From Saprospiraceae bacterium (lineage in GTDB: Bacteria > Bacteroidota > Bacteroidia > Chitinophagales > Saprospiraceae): a DNA stretch of 45,557 nucleotides. Positions 33,911-42,119 of the stretch are shown piece after piece. The translations under genes were made by a program, and so were the position numbers. The notes beneath the pieces are model-generated. The model saw only the letters and a program-made list of their open reading frames with translations, did not search any database and was not told the DNA's origin. Numbering within the stretch: position 1 is the stretch's first letter; each line of letters opens with the position of its first letter. The DNA lies in the NCBI GenBank assembly GCA_027486765.1, contig JAIXOO010000242.1, forward strand, positions 1 to 45,557, in the 5' to 3' direction.

Positions 33911-35233
33911 TTATTGTTTTTGTTCAGGCAACCAGTACAGTACGACGCGGTTGGTTTTGTCCAGGTATTTTTTGGCTACCCGTTGCAAATCCTCCCGCGT
34001 CACCTTGAGGTAGCGGTTGATGTTGGTGTTGATCAGGTTGGCATCACCGTAATAGGTTTCAAAGTTGGCGAGGTTTTCGGCGATCCCTTCCAGGGTGCTG
34101 TTTTCGTCAACCAAGTCGGCTTCGAGTTGGTTGCGCAGCTTTTGGAACTCTGTTTCTGGTACCAGTTCCGTTTTTACCCGTTCTATTTCTGCATTTAGGG
34201 CTTCCTCCACTTTGGCGGGTGCGATACCCAGACCTGCAATGCCCAGAATAATGGAGGCGCCTGGTTGTTCCAACGGCAGCGATACCGATTGTGCGGCAAC
34301 AGCCAATTGTTTTTCATCCACCAAAGCCTTATACATCCGCGAAGACTGTCCACCTGAAAGCAGGCGATTCAACATTTGCAGGGCATAAAAATCAGGGTCG
34401 GTTTGGGCGGGAGTGCGGTAGGCCATAAACACCCCAGGCAATTGTACCTTGTCAAAAATAGTATCCCGAACTTCAGTCCCCAATGCAGGCTCAACGATGG
34501 TTGGGCGATAAATCGGACGAGTCCCTTTGGGGATGGTCGCGAAATACTTTTCGATCATCGGCTTGATCTGGGCTGGATTGATGTCACCGGCAATGGTCAG
34601 CACTGCGTTATTCGGCACATAAAAGTCCTTGTAAAAATTGACATAGTCCGACTCGGTGGCATTGTCGAGGTGCTCCATGGAGCCAATTGGCGTCCAACGA
34701 TAGGGATGTTGTTTGAACAAACGAACAGCCATTTCTTCCAAAAAGCGGCCATAAGGTTGGTTGTCGATCCGCTGACGGCGCTCTTCTTTCACCACCTGGC
34801 GTTGGGTTTCGATGCCCTTGGTTTCGACTTTGGCTTGCAACATTCGTTCGGACTCCAACCACAGCGCCAGTGGCAACTGATTGGAAGGTAAAATTTCGTA
34901 ATAATAGGTACGATCCTGGCTGGTGTTGGCATTGTTGACACCGCCCGCACCCGAGAGGTATTTGTCAAACTCACCGCGGCCTACGTTGGTAGAGCCTTCA
35001 AACAGCAGGTGTTCAAAAAAGTGGGCAAAACCCGTGCGTTCCGGGTTTTCGTTTTTTGAACCAACATGATACAGGACGGACACCACTACAATCGGGGTAG
35101 AATGTTCTTCGTGTAAAATGACCTTGAGGCCGTTGCTCATGGTGTAGCGTTCAAATTTTACTGGGTTCAACTGAGCGTTGGCCAAAAAGGGCAAACTCAG
35201 GACGCATAACAGCAGGGAATACGAAATGCGCAT
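33911..35233 (-). CDS. M16 zinc metallopeptidase (active subunit)
   Basis: This is a 440-residue exported protein with a signal peptide ending LPFLANAQ. The inverted zinc motif HxxEH is present as FAHFFEHLLFEGS near residue 67, with the distal glutamate expected in the EERRQRIDNQ region. The C-terminal half is the second M16 fold domain (PGVFMAYRTPAQTDPD). It precedes the inactive M16 homologue by 27 bp, so the two probably form an alpha/beta heterodimer in the periplasm that degrades peptides. The upstream divergent region carries a palindromic island shared with ung. Confidence 0.92.
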   Translation of the reverse strand: MRISYSLLLCVLSLPFLANAQLNPVKFERYTMSNGLKVILHEEHSTPIVVVSVLYHVGSKNENPERTGFAHFFEHLLFEGSTNVGRGEFDKYLSGAGGVNNANTSQDRTYYYEILPSNQLPLALWLESERMLQAKVETKGIETQRQVVKEERRQRIDNQPYGRFLEEMAVRLFKQHPYRWTPIGSMEHLDNATESDYVNFYKDFYVPNNAVLTIAGDINPAQIKPMIEKYFATIPKGTRPIYRPTIVEPALGTEVRDTIFDKVQLPGVFMAYRTPAQTDPDFYALQMLNRLLSGGQSSRMYKALVDEKQLAVAAQSVSLPLEQPGASIILGIAGLGIAPAKVEEALNAEIERVKTELVPETEFQKLRNQLEADLVDENSTLEGIAENLANFETYYGDANLINTNINRYLKVTREDLQRVAKKYLDKTNRVVLYWLPEQKQ

Positions 35234-35384
35234 AAGGCTGATTGGTTTGATGGAGAAATAAAGTGTCTGGATTATACTATAAAGACAAATCCAACCTTAA
35301 AAGTTGGCATAAGAACGCTGTTGTTGTAAATTCTTGGATGAAAAATTGAAAAAATATCGACCAAATGGAGGTTTAGAAGAAGTT

Positions 35385-35486
35385 TAGGAAGGTTGAGGGA
35401 GGTTTAGGCTACCGCGAGCGATTTTGACCATGTCGATGTCTAAGTCGCTCGCGGTAGCCTAAACCTTCTCAACCTTTTCAACTTTT
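35385..35486. repeat. GGTTGAGG/TTTAGG palindromic island, copy 1
   Basis: Perfect 21 bp core arms (35401-35421 and 35445-35465) carry CTACCGCGAGCGA and enclose a 23-base interval. Imperfect pairing of GGTTGAGG words extends outward. It lies in the divergent gap between the M16 gene and ung. A near-identical copy is at 40015-40136. Confidence 0.92.
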
Positions 35487-35490
35487 TTCC

Positions 35491-35498
35491 GTAATCTT
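35491..35498 (+). promoter_or_regulatory. Possible -7 element TAATCTTG for ung
   Basis: This is one mismatch from TAnnTTTG, 25 bases upstream of the ung ATG and directly after the palindromic island. Confidence 0.4.
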
Positions 35499-35522
35499 GC
35501 CCCATCCAATACCCATCCACCC

Positions 35523-36194
35523 ATGCCAGACGTAAAAATTGAAGCCTCCTGGAAAGCCGCCTTGGCTGAGGAATTTGAAAAGCCTTATTTCCAGGTTTTG
35601 ATTGATTTTTTGAAAAAAGAGAAAGCCGCCGGAAAAGTCATTTTTCCTCCTGGGCCGCTTATGTTCAATGCTTTTGAACTGACGCCGTTGGCGGCAGTCA
35701 AAGTGGTGATTTTGGGCCAGGACCCTTACCACAATCCGGGAGAAGCAATGGGCTTGTCTTTCTCGGTGCCCAAAGGGGTTAAAACACCCCCTTCCTTGCA
35801 AAACATTTATAAGGAGTTGAATGCTGACCTGCAATTGCCCATCCCTAGCCACGGTGACCTGAGCAATTGGGCAACCCAAGGGGTGTTTTTGCTCAATGCC
35901 ATGCTGTCGGTGGAAAAAAGCCGGGCTGGTTCACACCAAAATTCGGGTTGGCAACATTTTACGGACGCGGTTATCCGCACCCTCTCCACGGAACGTGAAC
36001 ACTTGGTCTTCATGCTTTGGGGCAATTTTGCCAAGAAAAAAGCGGCCTTGATTGATGGGAGTAAACACCTGATCCTGGAAGCGGCGCACCCTTCACCCCT
36101 GGCTGGTGGTGCCTTTTTCAACTGCAAACATTTTTCCAAAGCCAATGCTTATTTGAAGGAGCAGGGGATGGGGGAGGTAAACTGGGAAGTTTAA
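35523..36194 (+). CDS. ung: Uracil-DNA glycosylase
   Basis: This enzyme removes uracil from DNA at the start of base-excision repair. It is 223 residues, the usual family-1 length. The catalytic water-activating motif is [17 protein letters not shown], followed by [20 protein letters not shown]. The uracil-binding region [19 protein letters not shown] follows, and the minor-groove-intercalation loop [11 protein letters not shown] lies near the end. Its stop codon is immediately followed by a 114 bp palindromic island that runs to the stop of the convergent regulator gene. Confidence 0.97.
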   Translation: MPDVKIEASWKAALAEEFEKPYFQVLIDFLKKEKAAGKVIFPPGPLMFNAFELTPLAAVKVVILGQDPYHNPGEAMGLSFSVPKGVKTPPSLQNIYKELNADLQLPIPSHGDLSNWATQGVFLLNAMLSVEKSRAGSHQNSGWQHFTDAVIRTLSTEREHLVFMLWGNFAKKKAALIDGSKHLILEAAHPSPLAGGAFFNCKHFSKANAYLKEQGMGEVNWEV

Positions 36195-36310
36195 GGTTCC
36201 AGGGTTCCAAGGTTCCAAGGTTCCAGGTTCCAAAGTTCCTGGGTTCCAGGGTTGGTCGAACCTTGGAACCCCGAACCCTGGAACTCAGGAACCTTGGAAC
36301 CCTGGAACTT
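36195..36310. repeat. GGTTCC palindromic island, copy 1
   Basis: The whole intergenic space is made of GGTTCC/GGAACC words about 8-11 bases apart. The outer arms 36196-36216 and 36288-36308 pair perfectly over 21 bp. Inner arms near 36235-36255 and 36273-36293 pair with two mismatches. The island touches both convergent stop codons. A shorter degenerate relative lies at 37021-37090. Confidence 0.93.
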
Positions 36311-37013
36311 ATTTAAAAATATCCGCTACCACCTCATCCCTTTTCCCCCTGCTGATCGGGATTTTCACCGTTCCAATTTCCAGCATATTGCCATCCAGGG
36401 CACTGACTTTGGTTTTGGCGACGATGTAGGATTTGTGAACCCGGCTGAACTGTTGTGCCGGGAGTTGTTCCTCCAGGTTGCGCAAACTTTCCAGCGTGAC
36501 GTACCTGCGGTTACCGCTGCATACAAAGCGGACGTACTCTTTTAGCCCCTCGATGTAGAGGATGTCTTCCAAAAACACCTTGACCAATTTGCCATCTACT
36601 TTTAGGGATAAAAAATTGGGGCTCGTTTGATTTTCCCCGGAATTGCTGGATTGCCGGGCATTCAGCAGCTGTTTGGCTTTTTGCACGGCCTGTAAAAAAC
36701 GCTCAAAGGGAAAAGGTTTGAGCAGATAGTCGACCACATTGAGGTCGTAGGCTTCGATGGCATATTCTGAATAAGCGGTGGTGAAAATCACCAAGGGTGG
36801 GTTTTGTAAGGTTTTGAGCAGGTTAGTACCGCTCAGGACAGGCATTTGGATGTCGAGGAACAACAAATCAACCTGACCTTGTTGCAAGCGCTCCAGGGCG
36901 TTCATGGGTAATTTCTCTTTACCCAGCAATTCCAAATCGGGCACTTGCTGGACGTAGGCTTCCAACAAATTTAGGGCGAGGTATTCGTCGTCGACGAGCA
37001 GGGTGCGGATCAT
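36309..37013 (-). CDS. LytTR-family response regulator
   Basis: This is a 234-residue regulator with a receiver domain (DDE at 8-10, phosphoacceptor Asp54 in LFLDIQMP, Lys in YLLKPFPFE) and a C-terminal LytTR DNA-binding domain (LSLKVDGKLVKVFLEDILYI, FSRVHKSYIV). Its kinase gene lies 78 bp upstream on the same strand. Unlike the pair at 14672-16425, the genes do not overlap and are separated by a GGTTCC tandem tract. Target promoters are unknown. Confidence 0.94.
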   Translation of the reverse strand: MIRTLLVDDEYLALNLLEAYVQQVPDLELLGKEKLPMNALERLQQGQVDLLFLDIQMPVLSGTNLLKTLQNPPLVIFTTAYSEYAIEAYDLNVVDYLLKPFPFERFLQAVQKAKQLLNARQSSNSGENQTSPNFLSLKVDGKLVKVFLEDILYIEGLKEYVRFVCSGNRRYVTLESLRNLEEQLPAQQFSRVHKSYIVAKTKVSALDGNMLEIGTVKIPISRGKRDEVVADIFK

Positions 37014-37020
37014 GCGAAGA

Positions 37021-37090
37021 GGGTTCCAAGGTTCCTGGGTTCCAAAGTTCCAGGGTTCGGTTAGGTCTGGGACTTTAGAACTTTGGAATC
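37021..37090. repeat. GGTTCC tandem tract, degenerate copy
   Basis: Words GGTTCCAAGG, TTCCTGGG and TTCCAAAG run from 37022 to about 37060, and a weak inverted partner (AACTTTGGAATC) ends at 37090. The tract fills the 78 bp between a kinase and its regulator within one transcription unit. Confidence 0.75.
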
Positions 37091-37091
37091 T

Positions 37092-38129
37092 TTATAGTTT
37101 AAGCTTTAAGGTTACTTCAAAGTTATTGATCTGGTCTTGCACTTCGAACTGATGAGCTCCGGGGTACAATAAGTCCAGGCGTTGGCGCAGATTGTCCAGG
37201 CCGATGCCCCCCACTTTGTCCTTTTGCACGTGCTGTACATCGTCCTTGCTATTCCGGGTTGTAAAATGCAGCCAGCCTTTTTCGGTACTCAACTCAATCT
37301 GAATATAGGCCTTTTCATTCAGTTCAAAATCGGCATGTTTGCAACAGTTTTCGACCAATGGAATCAGCAACATGGGTTCCAGACGTATTCCTTCAATATG
37401 GCCACTGATTTTAAACGTAATGTCGAGCGGCATTTCACTGCGCATGCGAAACAGCTGTAAATACTGCTCAATATGGGCAATTTCGGTTTCCAGCGGGATT
37501 TGTTCCGCTTTGGAGTCGTACACCACATAGCGCAAGAGTTTGGAGAGTTGCATCACCATATCTGCCGTTTGGGGTGAGCGCACGACGGCCAGGGAATAGA
37601 TGTTATTCAGGGTGTTGAACAAAAAATGGGGATTGATCTGGGCGCGCAAAAACTGCAATTGAGCCTCATTTTGTTTGCTGATGATCGCCATGTTTTTTTG
37701 CTCGTGCCGAAAACGAATCTCCAGAATTTGGTAAAAAGTACTGACCAAAAGTGTCAGGATATTGGTCAAAATAGCGCCAGCCCACCACTTGTTGCCTTCG
37801 GATAAGATGACAGTGCTGGGGCGAATCGGGGGAAAGAAACCATTCAGATTGATGCGCAGTGCGGCAATGCCAAGCATCAACAGGGTGGCCCAAAGCAGGA
37901 ATTGGACATAATGGTTTTGTTCAAAATAGCGCTCGACTAACCATAGATTGGCGTAAAACAGCAACGCCATTGGCAATAAATTGCCCAAGCCTCTCAAAAT
38001 ACTGGTGCTCAGGCTCCCGTACAAGGGCAAAAACAACCAGGCATATACCACAATCAGCACCAGCCAAACGCCAATGTGAAAGGCCACTTTTAAGCGGTAA
38101 TTGTTCAAAAAATGCTTATTCGCTGTCAT
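37092..38129 (-). CDS. LytS-type sensor histidine kinase
   Basis: This is 345 residues from the ATG at 38129; the in-frame codon at 38159 is TTG. Four membrane spans fill residues 15-140 (VAFHIGVWLVLIVVYAW, LLPMALLFYANLWLV, FLLWATLLMLGIAAL, AILTNILTLLVSTF). A coiled coil leads to the phosphoacceptor motif INPHFLFNTLNNIYSLAV near residue 170. The ATPase part shows LVENCCKHA and GGIGLDNLRQRLDLLYP. It is the cognate kinase of the LytTR regulator downstream. The ligand is unknown. Confidence 0.92.
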   Translation of the reverse strand: MTANKHFLNNYRLKVAFHIGVWLVLIVVYAWLFLPLYGSLSTSILRGLGNLLPMALLFYANLWLVERYFEQNHYVQFLLWATLLMLGIAALRINLNGFFPPIRPSTVILSEGNKWWAGAILTNILTLLVSTFYQILEIRFRHEQKNMAIISKQNEAQLQFLRAQINPHFLFNTLNNIYSLAVVRSPQTADMVMQLSKLLRYVVYDSKAEQIPLETEIAHIEQYLQLFRMRSEMPLDITFKISGHIEGIRLEPMLLIPLVENCCKHADFELNEKAYIQIELSTEKGWLHFTTRNSKDDVQHVQKDKVGGIGLDNLRQRLDLLYPGAHQFEVQDQINNFEVTLKLKL

Positions 38130-38184
38130 AGCTTGAATGTATTCCTCAAAATTACACAAAGCGAACTTTCTCAGGATATGCTTT

Positions 38185-38373
38185 CAATGAACGGCTGTTT
38201 TTTTTCAACGAAAAGTGAAAAGCGAAAAGCAAGAACGCCACTTGTTTTTCAACTGTTTGAAGTCATTTATCTGAGCTTATCGTTTGGAATTAAAGTGAAA
38301 GTGCATTTTTTTCACTTTTCACTTTTCACTTTTCACTTTTCACTTTTCATTGAAATATTCCCACCGTTCGTTG
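38185..38373. repeat. Heptad island (GAAAAGT / ACTTTTC)
   Basis: The left tract 38207-38230 has about three GAAAAGT/C heptads. The right tract 38313-38349 has five or more ACTTTTC heptads in inverse orientation. An outer pair, CAATGAACGG (38185-38194) and CCGTTCGTTG (38364-38373), is inverted with one mismatch. This occupies most of the 326 bp divergent gap between the kinase and a lipoprotein gene. Confidence 0.85.
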
Positions 38374-38455
38374 AATCTTTTTGCAATACCCTGCCAAGCC
38401 GCCGTTCTTTGACCCATCAAACAACAACATTTTTCATTTTTAAAAACACCATACC

Positions 38456-39175
38456 ATGCAATCCAAAAATTTTGTTTATGCCCTTGTACTGATCGTTTTT
38501 GCTGGAGCCAGTACTGCTTGTGAAAAAAACCAGGAAGATGAACTCAGCACTGTGTTAGACCCAGTTACTGCGGGGATTGTGGTGGAATTGTCCAGCACGC
38601 TGACCCAGGATTTGGCCAAAATAGGTGCGCACTCCGTACAGGGGCAACTATTGACCACTGGCGTATGCGGCGCCACCCAAGATACCACCTTTTCCAATGC
38701 CATTTCTGAAGGCAACTTTAACAAAACGGGCAGTATGAACCTTCAATGGACGCTTAATTGTAATCAACTCAAAGTGCCTGTTTCGGCCAAGGTAGTGGCA
38801 GCCGGAAGTGGTAGTCTGGATAGCAAAATATTGAGTTCGAGCAGTGAAAGTGATGGCGATTTTACCCTGACTGGACTAGCTAAGTCAGCCAGTGTTTACC
38901 AATTGGATGGCTCCTTTATCCAGATCGCTCAGCCCGTGTCCAAAGTGCGCAACGAAACGCATTTTTATTCCCAAATCGATGCCGCAGTGAGCAAATTGAG
39001 CATCAGCAAAACGAGTACTCCGGCTATCACTGGTGGAACAGTGAGCTTCAAAGTACAGACTGGCCAACTGCGCGAACAGGCCCAACTCTTGGTAGAAGGT
39101 ACCATTGTGTTTAAAGGCAGCAAAAAAGCTACCCTGACTGTGAACGGCAAAACCTACGAGATTGACCTCAATTAA
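38456..39175 (+). CDS. Hypothetical lipoprotein
   Basis: This is a 239-residue protein with a lipoprotein signal ending ASTACEKN, so it is predicted to be lipid anchored. The mature part is rich in Ser, Thr and Val, with many short beta strands (SMNLQWTLNC, FTLTGLAKSASVYQLDGSF) and a final VNGKTYEIDLN. Two extra cysteines (GVCGATQ and LNCNQ) could form a disulfide. I recognise no family. It is preceded by the heptad island and followed 67 bp later by the hydroxylase gene. Confidence 0.65.
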   Translation: MQSKNFVYALVLIVFAGASTACEKNQEDELSTVLDPVTAGIVVELSSTLTQDLAKIGAHSVQGQLLTTGVCGATQDTTFSNAISEGNFNKTGSMNLQWTLNCNQLKVPVSAKVVAAGSGSLDSKILSSSSESDGDFTLTGLAKSASVYQLDGSFIQIAQPVSKVRNETHFYSQIDAAVSKLSISKTSTPAITGGTVSFKVQTGQLREQAQLLVEGTIVFKGSKKATLTVNGKTYEIDLN

Positions 39176-39242
39176 TTCAAACAGACTTTGAGGCTTCTGG
39201 TACACAAGCTAGAAGCTCCATACCATCAAACTCAAACGCAAC

Positions 39243-40031
39243 ATGATGCAATACCTCATTGAACAATTTGGTCTGCTCCCCGGCTGGTTGTTGGGATCAC
39301 TGGCCATTTTTCTGCGTTATCTGGTGTTTGCGGGCACTGCTTTTTTGATCTTTTACGTTTTGTTCAAACAACGCTTTTTTGTCAAAAAAATCCAGCAAAC
39401 TTACCCCAAAACCCAACACTTGCTCAATGAACTGTCGCATTCCGTTGCCACGGCATTTGTATGGGCAACGATCGGCATCGGCATCTATTGGCTGCGCAAA
39501 AACGGCTACACCCACATCTACCTGACAATGAATGAATACGGCTGGGGCTACCTGGTTTTTTCCTTCTGGTTCCTCGTGTTTTTGCACGATACCTACTTTT
39601 ATTGGATGCACCGTTGGATGCACCATCCCAGGTTGTTCCCGATTTTGCATCGGGTGCACCATCTGTCCTGGAACCCTACGCCTCTGGCTTCTTTGTCTTT
39701 CCACCCATTGGAAGCGATTTTGGAAATTGGGGTAGTGCCAATGATTGTCCTGGTGATGCCCTTTCACCCGCTGGTGTTGTTTTTGTTTGCGACCTGGTCT
39801 TTGTTGTTCAATGTAATGGGGCATTTGGGCTACGAGATTGCGCCCAAGGGTTTTGTGGATCACCCCTTTTGGAAGTGGTTCAATACGCCTACCCACCACA
39901 ACATGCACCACGCCAAAGTGCACTACAATTTTGGCTTGTATTTCAACATCTGGGATCGCCTGATGGGCACGAATCACCCGGAGTATGAAAATACGTTTAA
40001 TCAGATTAAAAATAGGGTTGAGGGAGGTTGA
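39243..40031 (+). CDS. Sterol desaturase / fatty-acid hydroxylase family membrane protein
   Basis: This is a 262-residue membrane di-iron oxygenase-type protein (PF04116). Histidine clusters are in order: HDTYFYWMHRWMHH, HRVHHLSW, and HHNMHHAKVHYNFG; these are the expected iron ligands. At least four hydrophobic spans surround them. Family members hydroxylate or desaturate lipids; the substrate is unknown. The last five residues and stop (RVEGG then TGA) are encoded inside the GGTTGAGG palindromic island. Confidence 0.9.
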   Translation: MMQYLIEQFGLLPGWLLGSLAIFLRYLVFAGTAFLIFYVLFKQRFFVKKIQQTYPKTQHLLNELSHSVATAFVWATIGIGIYWLRKNGYTHIYLTMNEYGWGYLVFSFWFLVFLHDTYFYWMHRWMHHPRLFPILHRVHHLSWNPTPLASLSFHPLEAILEIGVVPMIVLVMPFHPLVLFLFATWSLLFNVMGHLGYEIAPKGFVDHPFWKWFNTPTHHNMHHAKVHYNFGLYFNIWDRLMGTNHPEYENTFNQIKNRVEGG

Positions 40032-40136
40032 GAAGGTTGAGGGAAGTTTAGGCTACCGCGAGCGATTTTGACAATATCCTTGTCTAAGTCGCTCGCGGTA
40101 GCCTAAACTTCTCAACCTTCCTTAACTTCTCAACCC
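40015..40136. repeat. GGTTGAGG/TTTAGG palindromic island, copy 2
   Basis: Perfect 22 bp core arms (40044-40065 and 40089-40110) share CTACCGCGAGCGA and the 23-base interval pattern with the copy at 35385. Imperfect outer arms extend to 40015 and 40136 with GGTTGAG words. The left arm contains the stop codon of the hydroxylase gene, and the right arm ends 15 bp before the next start. Confidence 0.95.
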
Positions 40137-40150
40137 AATAATCCATCCAC

Positions 40151-40555
40151 ATGAAATCCCTAATCATCCTGCTAATCAGCTTGCTCGGCACTTTTGCGTT
40201 GAGCGCTCAATCCCAACAAAGCAAAACGGAAAGCCCGTTCGGTACGCCAGCAGAGCGGGCCAAATTGCAAACCGAAAAAATGAAAGCGGCCTTGCCCCTG
40301 CGGGCCGACCAAATCGACAAAATTTATACACTCAACCTCAAGTATGCCCAAATCATGCAAAAAGAGGTATTTGACCAGGGGGCCTCTCAATGGACCATGT
40401 ACACAAAAGGCAGCGAAATCAACAAGCGCAAGGAGAAGGAATTAAAACCTCTGCTCAGCGAAGCGCAGCTCAAAAATTATGAAAAACTGAAGGCCGAGAT
40501 GCGCAAGCAGATGCTGAGTGGAGATAGGCCGGATAGCCTGGATGATTTTAAATGA
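40151..40555 (+). CDS. Small exported helical protein
   Basis: This is a 134-residue product with a signal peptide ending GTFALSAQ. The mature part is charged and helical (AERAKLQTEKMKAAL, ADQIDKIYTLNLKYAQIMQ, LLSEAQLKNYEKLKAEMRKQM). The pattern is similar to periplasmic Spy/CpxP-like or LTXXQ-type proteins but without a clear LTxxQ motif. A chaperone-like or stress-related role is only a guess. It follows the palindromic island and converges on the leucine-rich-repeat gene. Confidence 0.65.
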   Translation: MKSLIILLISLLGTFALSAQSQQSKTESPFGTPAERAKLQTEKMKAALPLRADQIDKIYTLNLKYAQIMQKEVFDQGASQWTMYTKGSEINKRKEKELKPLLSEAQLKNYEKLKAEMRKQMLSGDRPDSLDDFK

Positions 40556-40609
40556 GTGTAAAAACATTTTTTTGCCACAAAAATGAGTTGATCCCGAATT
40601 TTGAAACCC

Positions 40610-40764
40610 AACCGCGGCAGCGGTTGAATCTTGAATAGCCGCGGTCGTCCGCGGACTTAGCCGTTTTGCGCCGTTTCGCAACCGCGGTAGCGGTTGAATT
40701 GCGCCGCGGTTGTGAAACATTCCGCTTGACATTTTACCGCGGACGACCGCGGCTATTCAAGATT
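40610..40764. repeat. CCGCGG palindromic island
   Basis: Outer arms 40627-40654 and 40737-40764 are perfect 28 bp reverse complements. A word AACCGCGGYAGCGGTTGAAT appears at 40610-40629 and 40680-40699, each copy a small hairpin in itself, and a third CCGCGGTT is at 40704-40711. The island lies between convergent stops and holds most of that 275 bp gap. Confidence 0.93.
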
Positions 40765-40830
40765 GAATCACTCCGTGATTCTAAATACTTCCTTGAAATT
40801 AAAATCCGGGATGACACAAGTTTGTGGATT

Positions 40831-41964
40831 CTAATTAAACATCACCGCCGTCTTGGGTAGTCGTTTTTGGATTTGTTTTTGTTGCTCCTTGTTAAACAGC
40901 TCCTCGTCCAGGACGAGCACTGTGAGTTTTTTCAACCCAAAAATACTCTCCGGCAATTCCTTCAGGGGATTGCCCAAAAGCCACAGTTCTTCCAACTCGG
41001 ATAAGTTGCCTACCTCTTTGGGGATTTTTTCCAGCCTGCAATAAGTCAGGTTCAATTTTTTGAGTTTTTTGCATTGTTGAATGGCTGGGGGCAAGGAATT
41101 GAGTTCCACGTGCATACAATTGAGCTCTTCCAGATGCTCAAGCGTAAAAACCTCGGCAGGTAAGTCATAACCATCGGAGTAATCGAAAGAAAGAATGATG
41201 TTTTCCTGCTCCAGGAAGTCGGTGAAAGATTCAAAAAACAGTGCGCTTGAATCCCTACCGTAAAGATCAAGCCATTCCGTCCAAATGCCTTGAAAAGTGG
41301 TATCCCGGGTTGCACTTCTCCGAATGGGTTTGCCATCCCGAATGCGTTGAACCAAATAGTCAAAATTCCATTGGTCCCGCACCGGGTTGTAAATTTCTCG
41401 CAACAGCAAATTCATGGTTCCTTCATTCCAATCAAACCACTGCGCGCCAGAGGCGTTCAGGCCAATGTCGTGGTCCATGGAAACAACATATGGTACGGCA
41501 GTTTTGCCATCGATTTTGATGGCGCCATCGTTTCCACCACCCAGCAGTGCATATTGGATAAGGGCATCCCCAGTGATGCGTTGGTGTGCATTTCCAACCG
41601 TGAATACCTTGGTCTCAAGATTGCCCAAAACCAGCAAATCGGGCTGACTTTTAGCGAGTGTAATGGCTGAATCCACTTTGAGATTGCCTTTGATCACGAT
41701 CATGTGTGCCAGTTTCCCCCATTCCTCATCCCGCAAATTAGACATCACAATGTTTTCGCCCTCAATCACCGCTACTTTGACCTTAGCTGGTTTGCCATGA
41801 AGCTCCATGGTGCCCAGGCGTTCCGAAATTTTGAAACGTTGTTCCGCTTCCACACCCGTAATGAGTGATACTTTGCCTCCACTAAAGGCGGGCCATTTGA
41901 CTTGAGCGGGAGCTTGGCAACCCAGCAGCAGCATGATAGCCACAAAGAAAAACGTAAGTTTCAT
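40831..41964 (-). CDS. Leucine-rich-repeat lipoprotein
   Basis: This is a 377-residue protein with a lipoprotein signal (AIMLLLGCQAP). Residues about 85-165 form a regular strand pattern (AHMIVIKGNLKVDSAI, LLVLGNLETKVFTVG) suggestive of a short beta-solenoid. The last roughly 120 residues are leucine-rich repeats: LEHLEELNCMHVELNSLPPA, LKKLNLTYCRLEKIPKEVG, LEELWLLGNPLKELPESI. These are typical of protein-binding surfaces. The partner is unknown, and I see no catalytic motif. Confidence 0.75.
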   Translation of the reverse strand: MKLTFFFVAIMLLLGCQAPAQVKWPAFSGGKVSLITGVEAEQRFKISERLGTMELHGKPAKVKVAVIEGENIVMSNLRDEEWGKLAHMIVIKGNLKVDSAITLAKSQPDLLVLGNLETKVFTVGNAHQRITGDALIQYALLGGGNDGAIKIDGKTAVPYVVSMDHDIGLNASGAQWFDWNEGTMNLLLREIYNPVRDQWNFDYLVQRIRDGKPIRRSATRDTTFQGIWTEWLDLYGRDSSALFFESFTDFLEQENIILSFDYSDGYDLPAEVFTLEHLEELNCMHVELNSLPPAIQQCKKLKKLNLTYCRLEKIPKEVGNLSELEELWLLGNPLKELPESIFGLKKLTVLVLDEELFNKEQQKQIQKRLPKTAVMFN

Positions 41965-42119
41965 AGGGATAGATGTTTTAAAGAGGTGTAAACAGCGGCC
42001 TTTTTTGTTCCATATTAAAAAAAAAAGTAAAAAACTTTTTTCCTGATGCGGTTTGGCAAGGCTTTTGGTTAAGAATCCCCGGTACCTCCTCCTTTTTTAA
42101 AAACCGCAAAAACATAGAT

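Noticed and set aside
36195..36310. CRISPR array
   Set aside because: The GGTTCC words are 8-11 bases apart with no spacers, the two halves are inverted, and no cas genes are present.
39297..39977. 226-codon open frame on the minus strand
   Set aside because: It is antisense to the histidine-cluster hydroxylase; it is rich in His/Gln as expected from a shadow frame.
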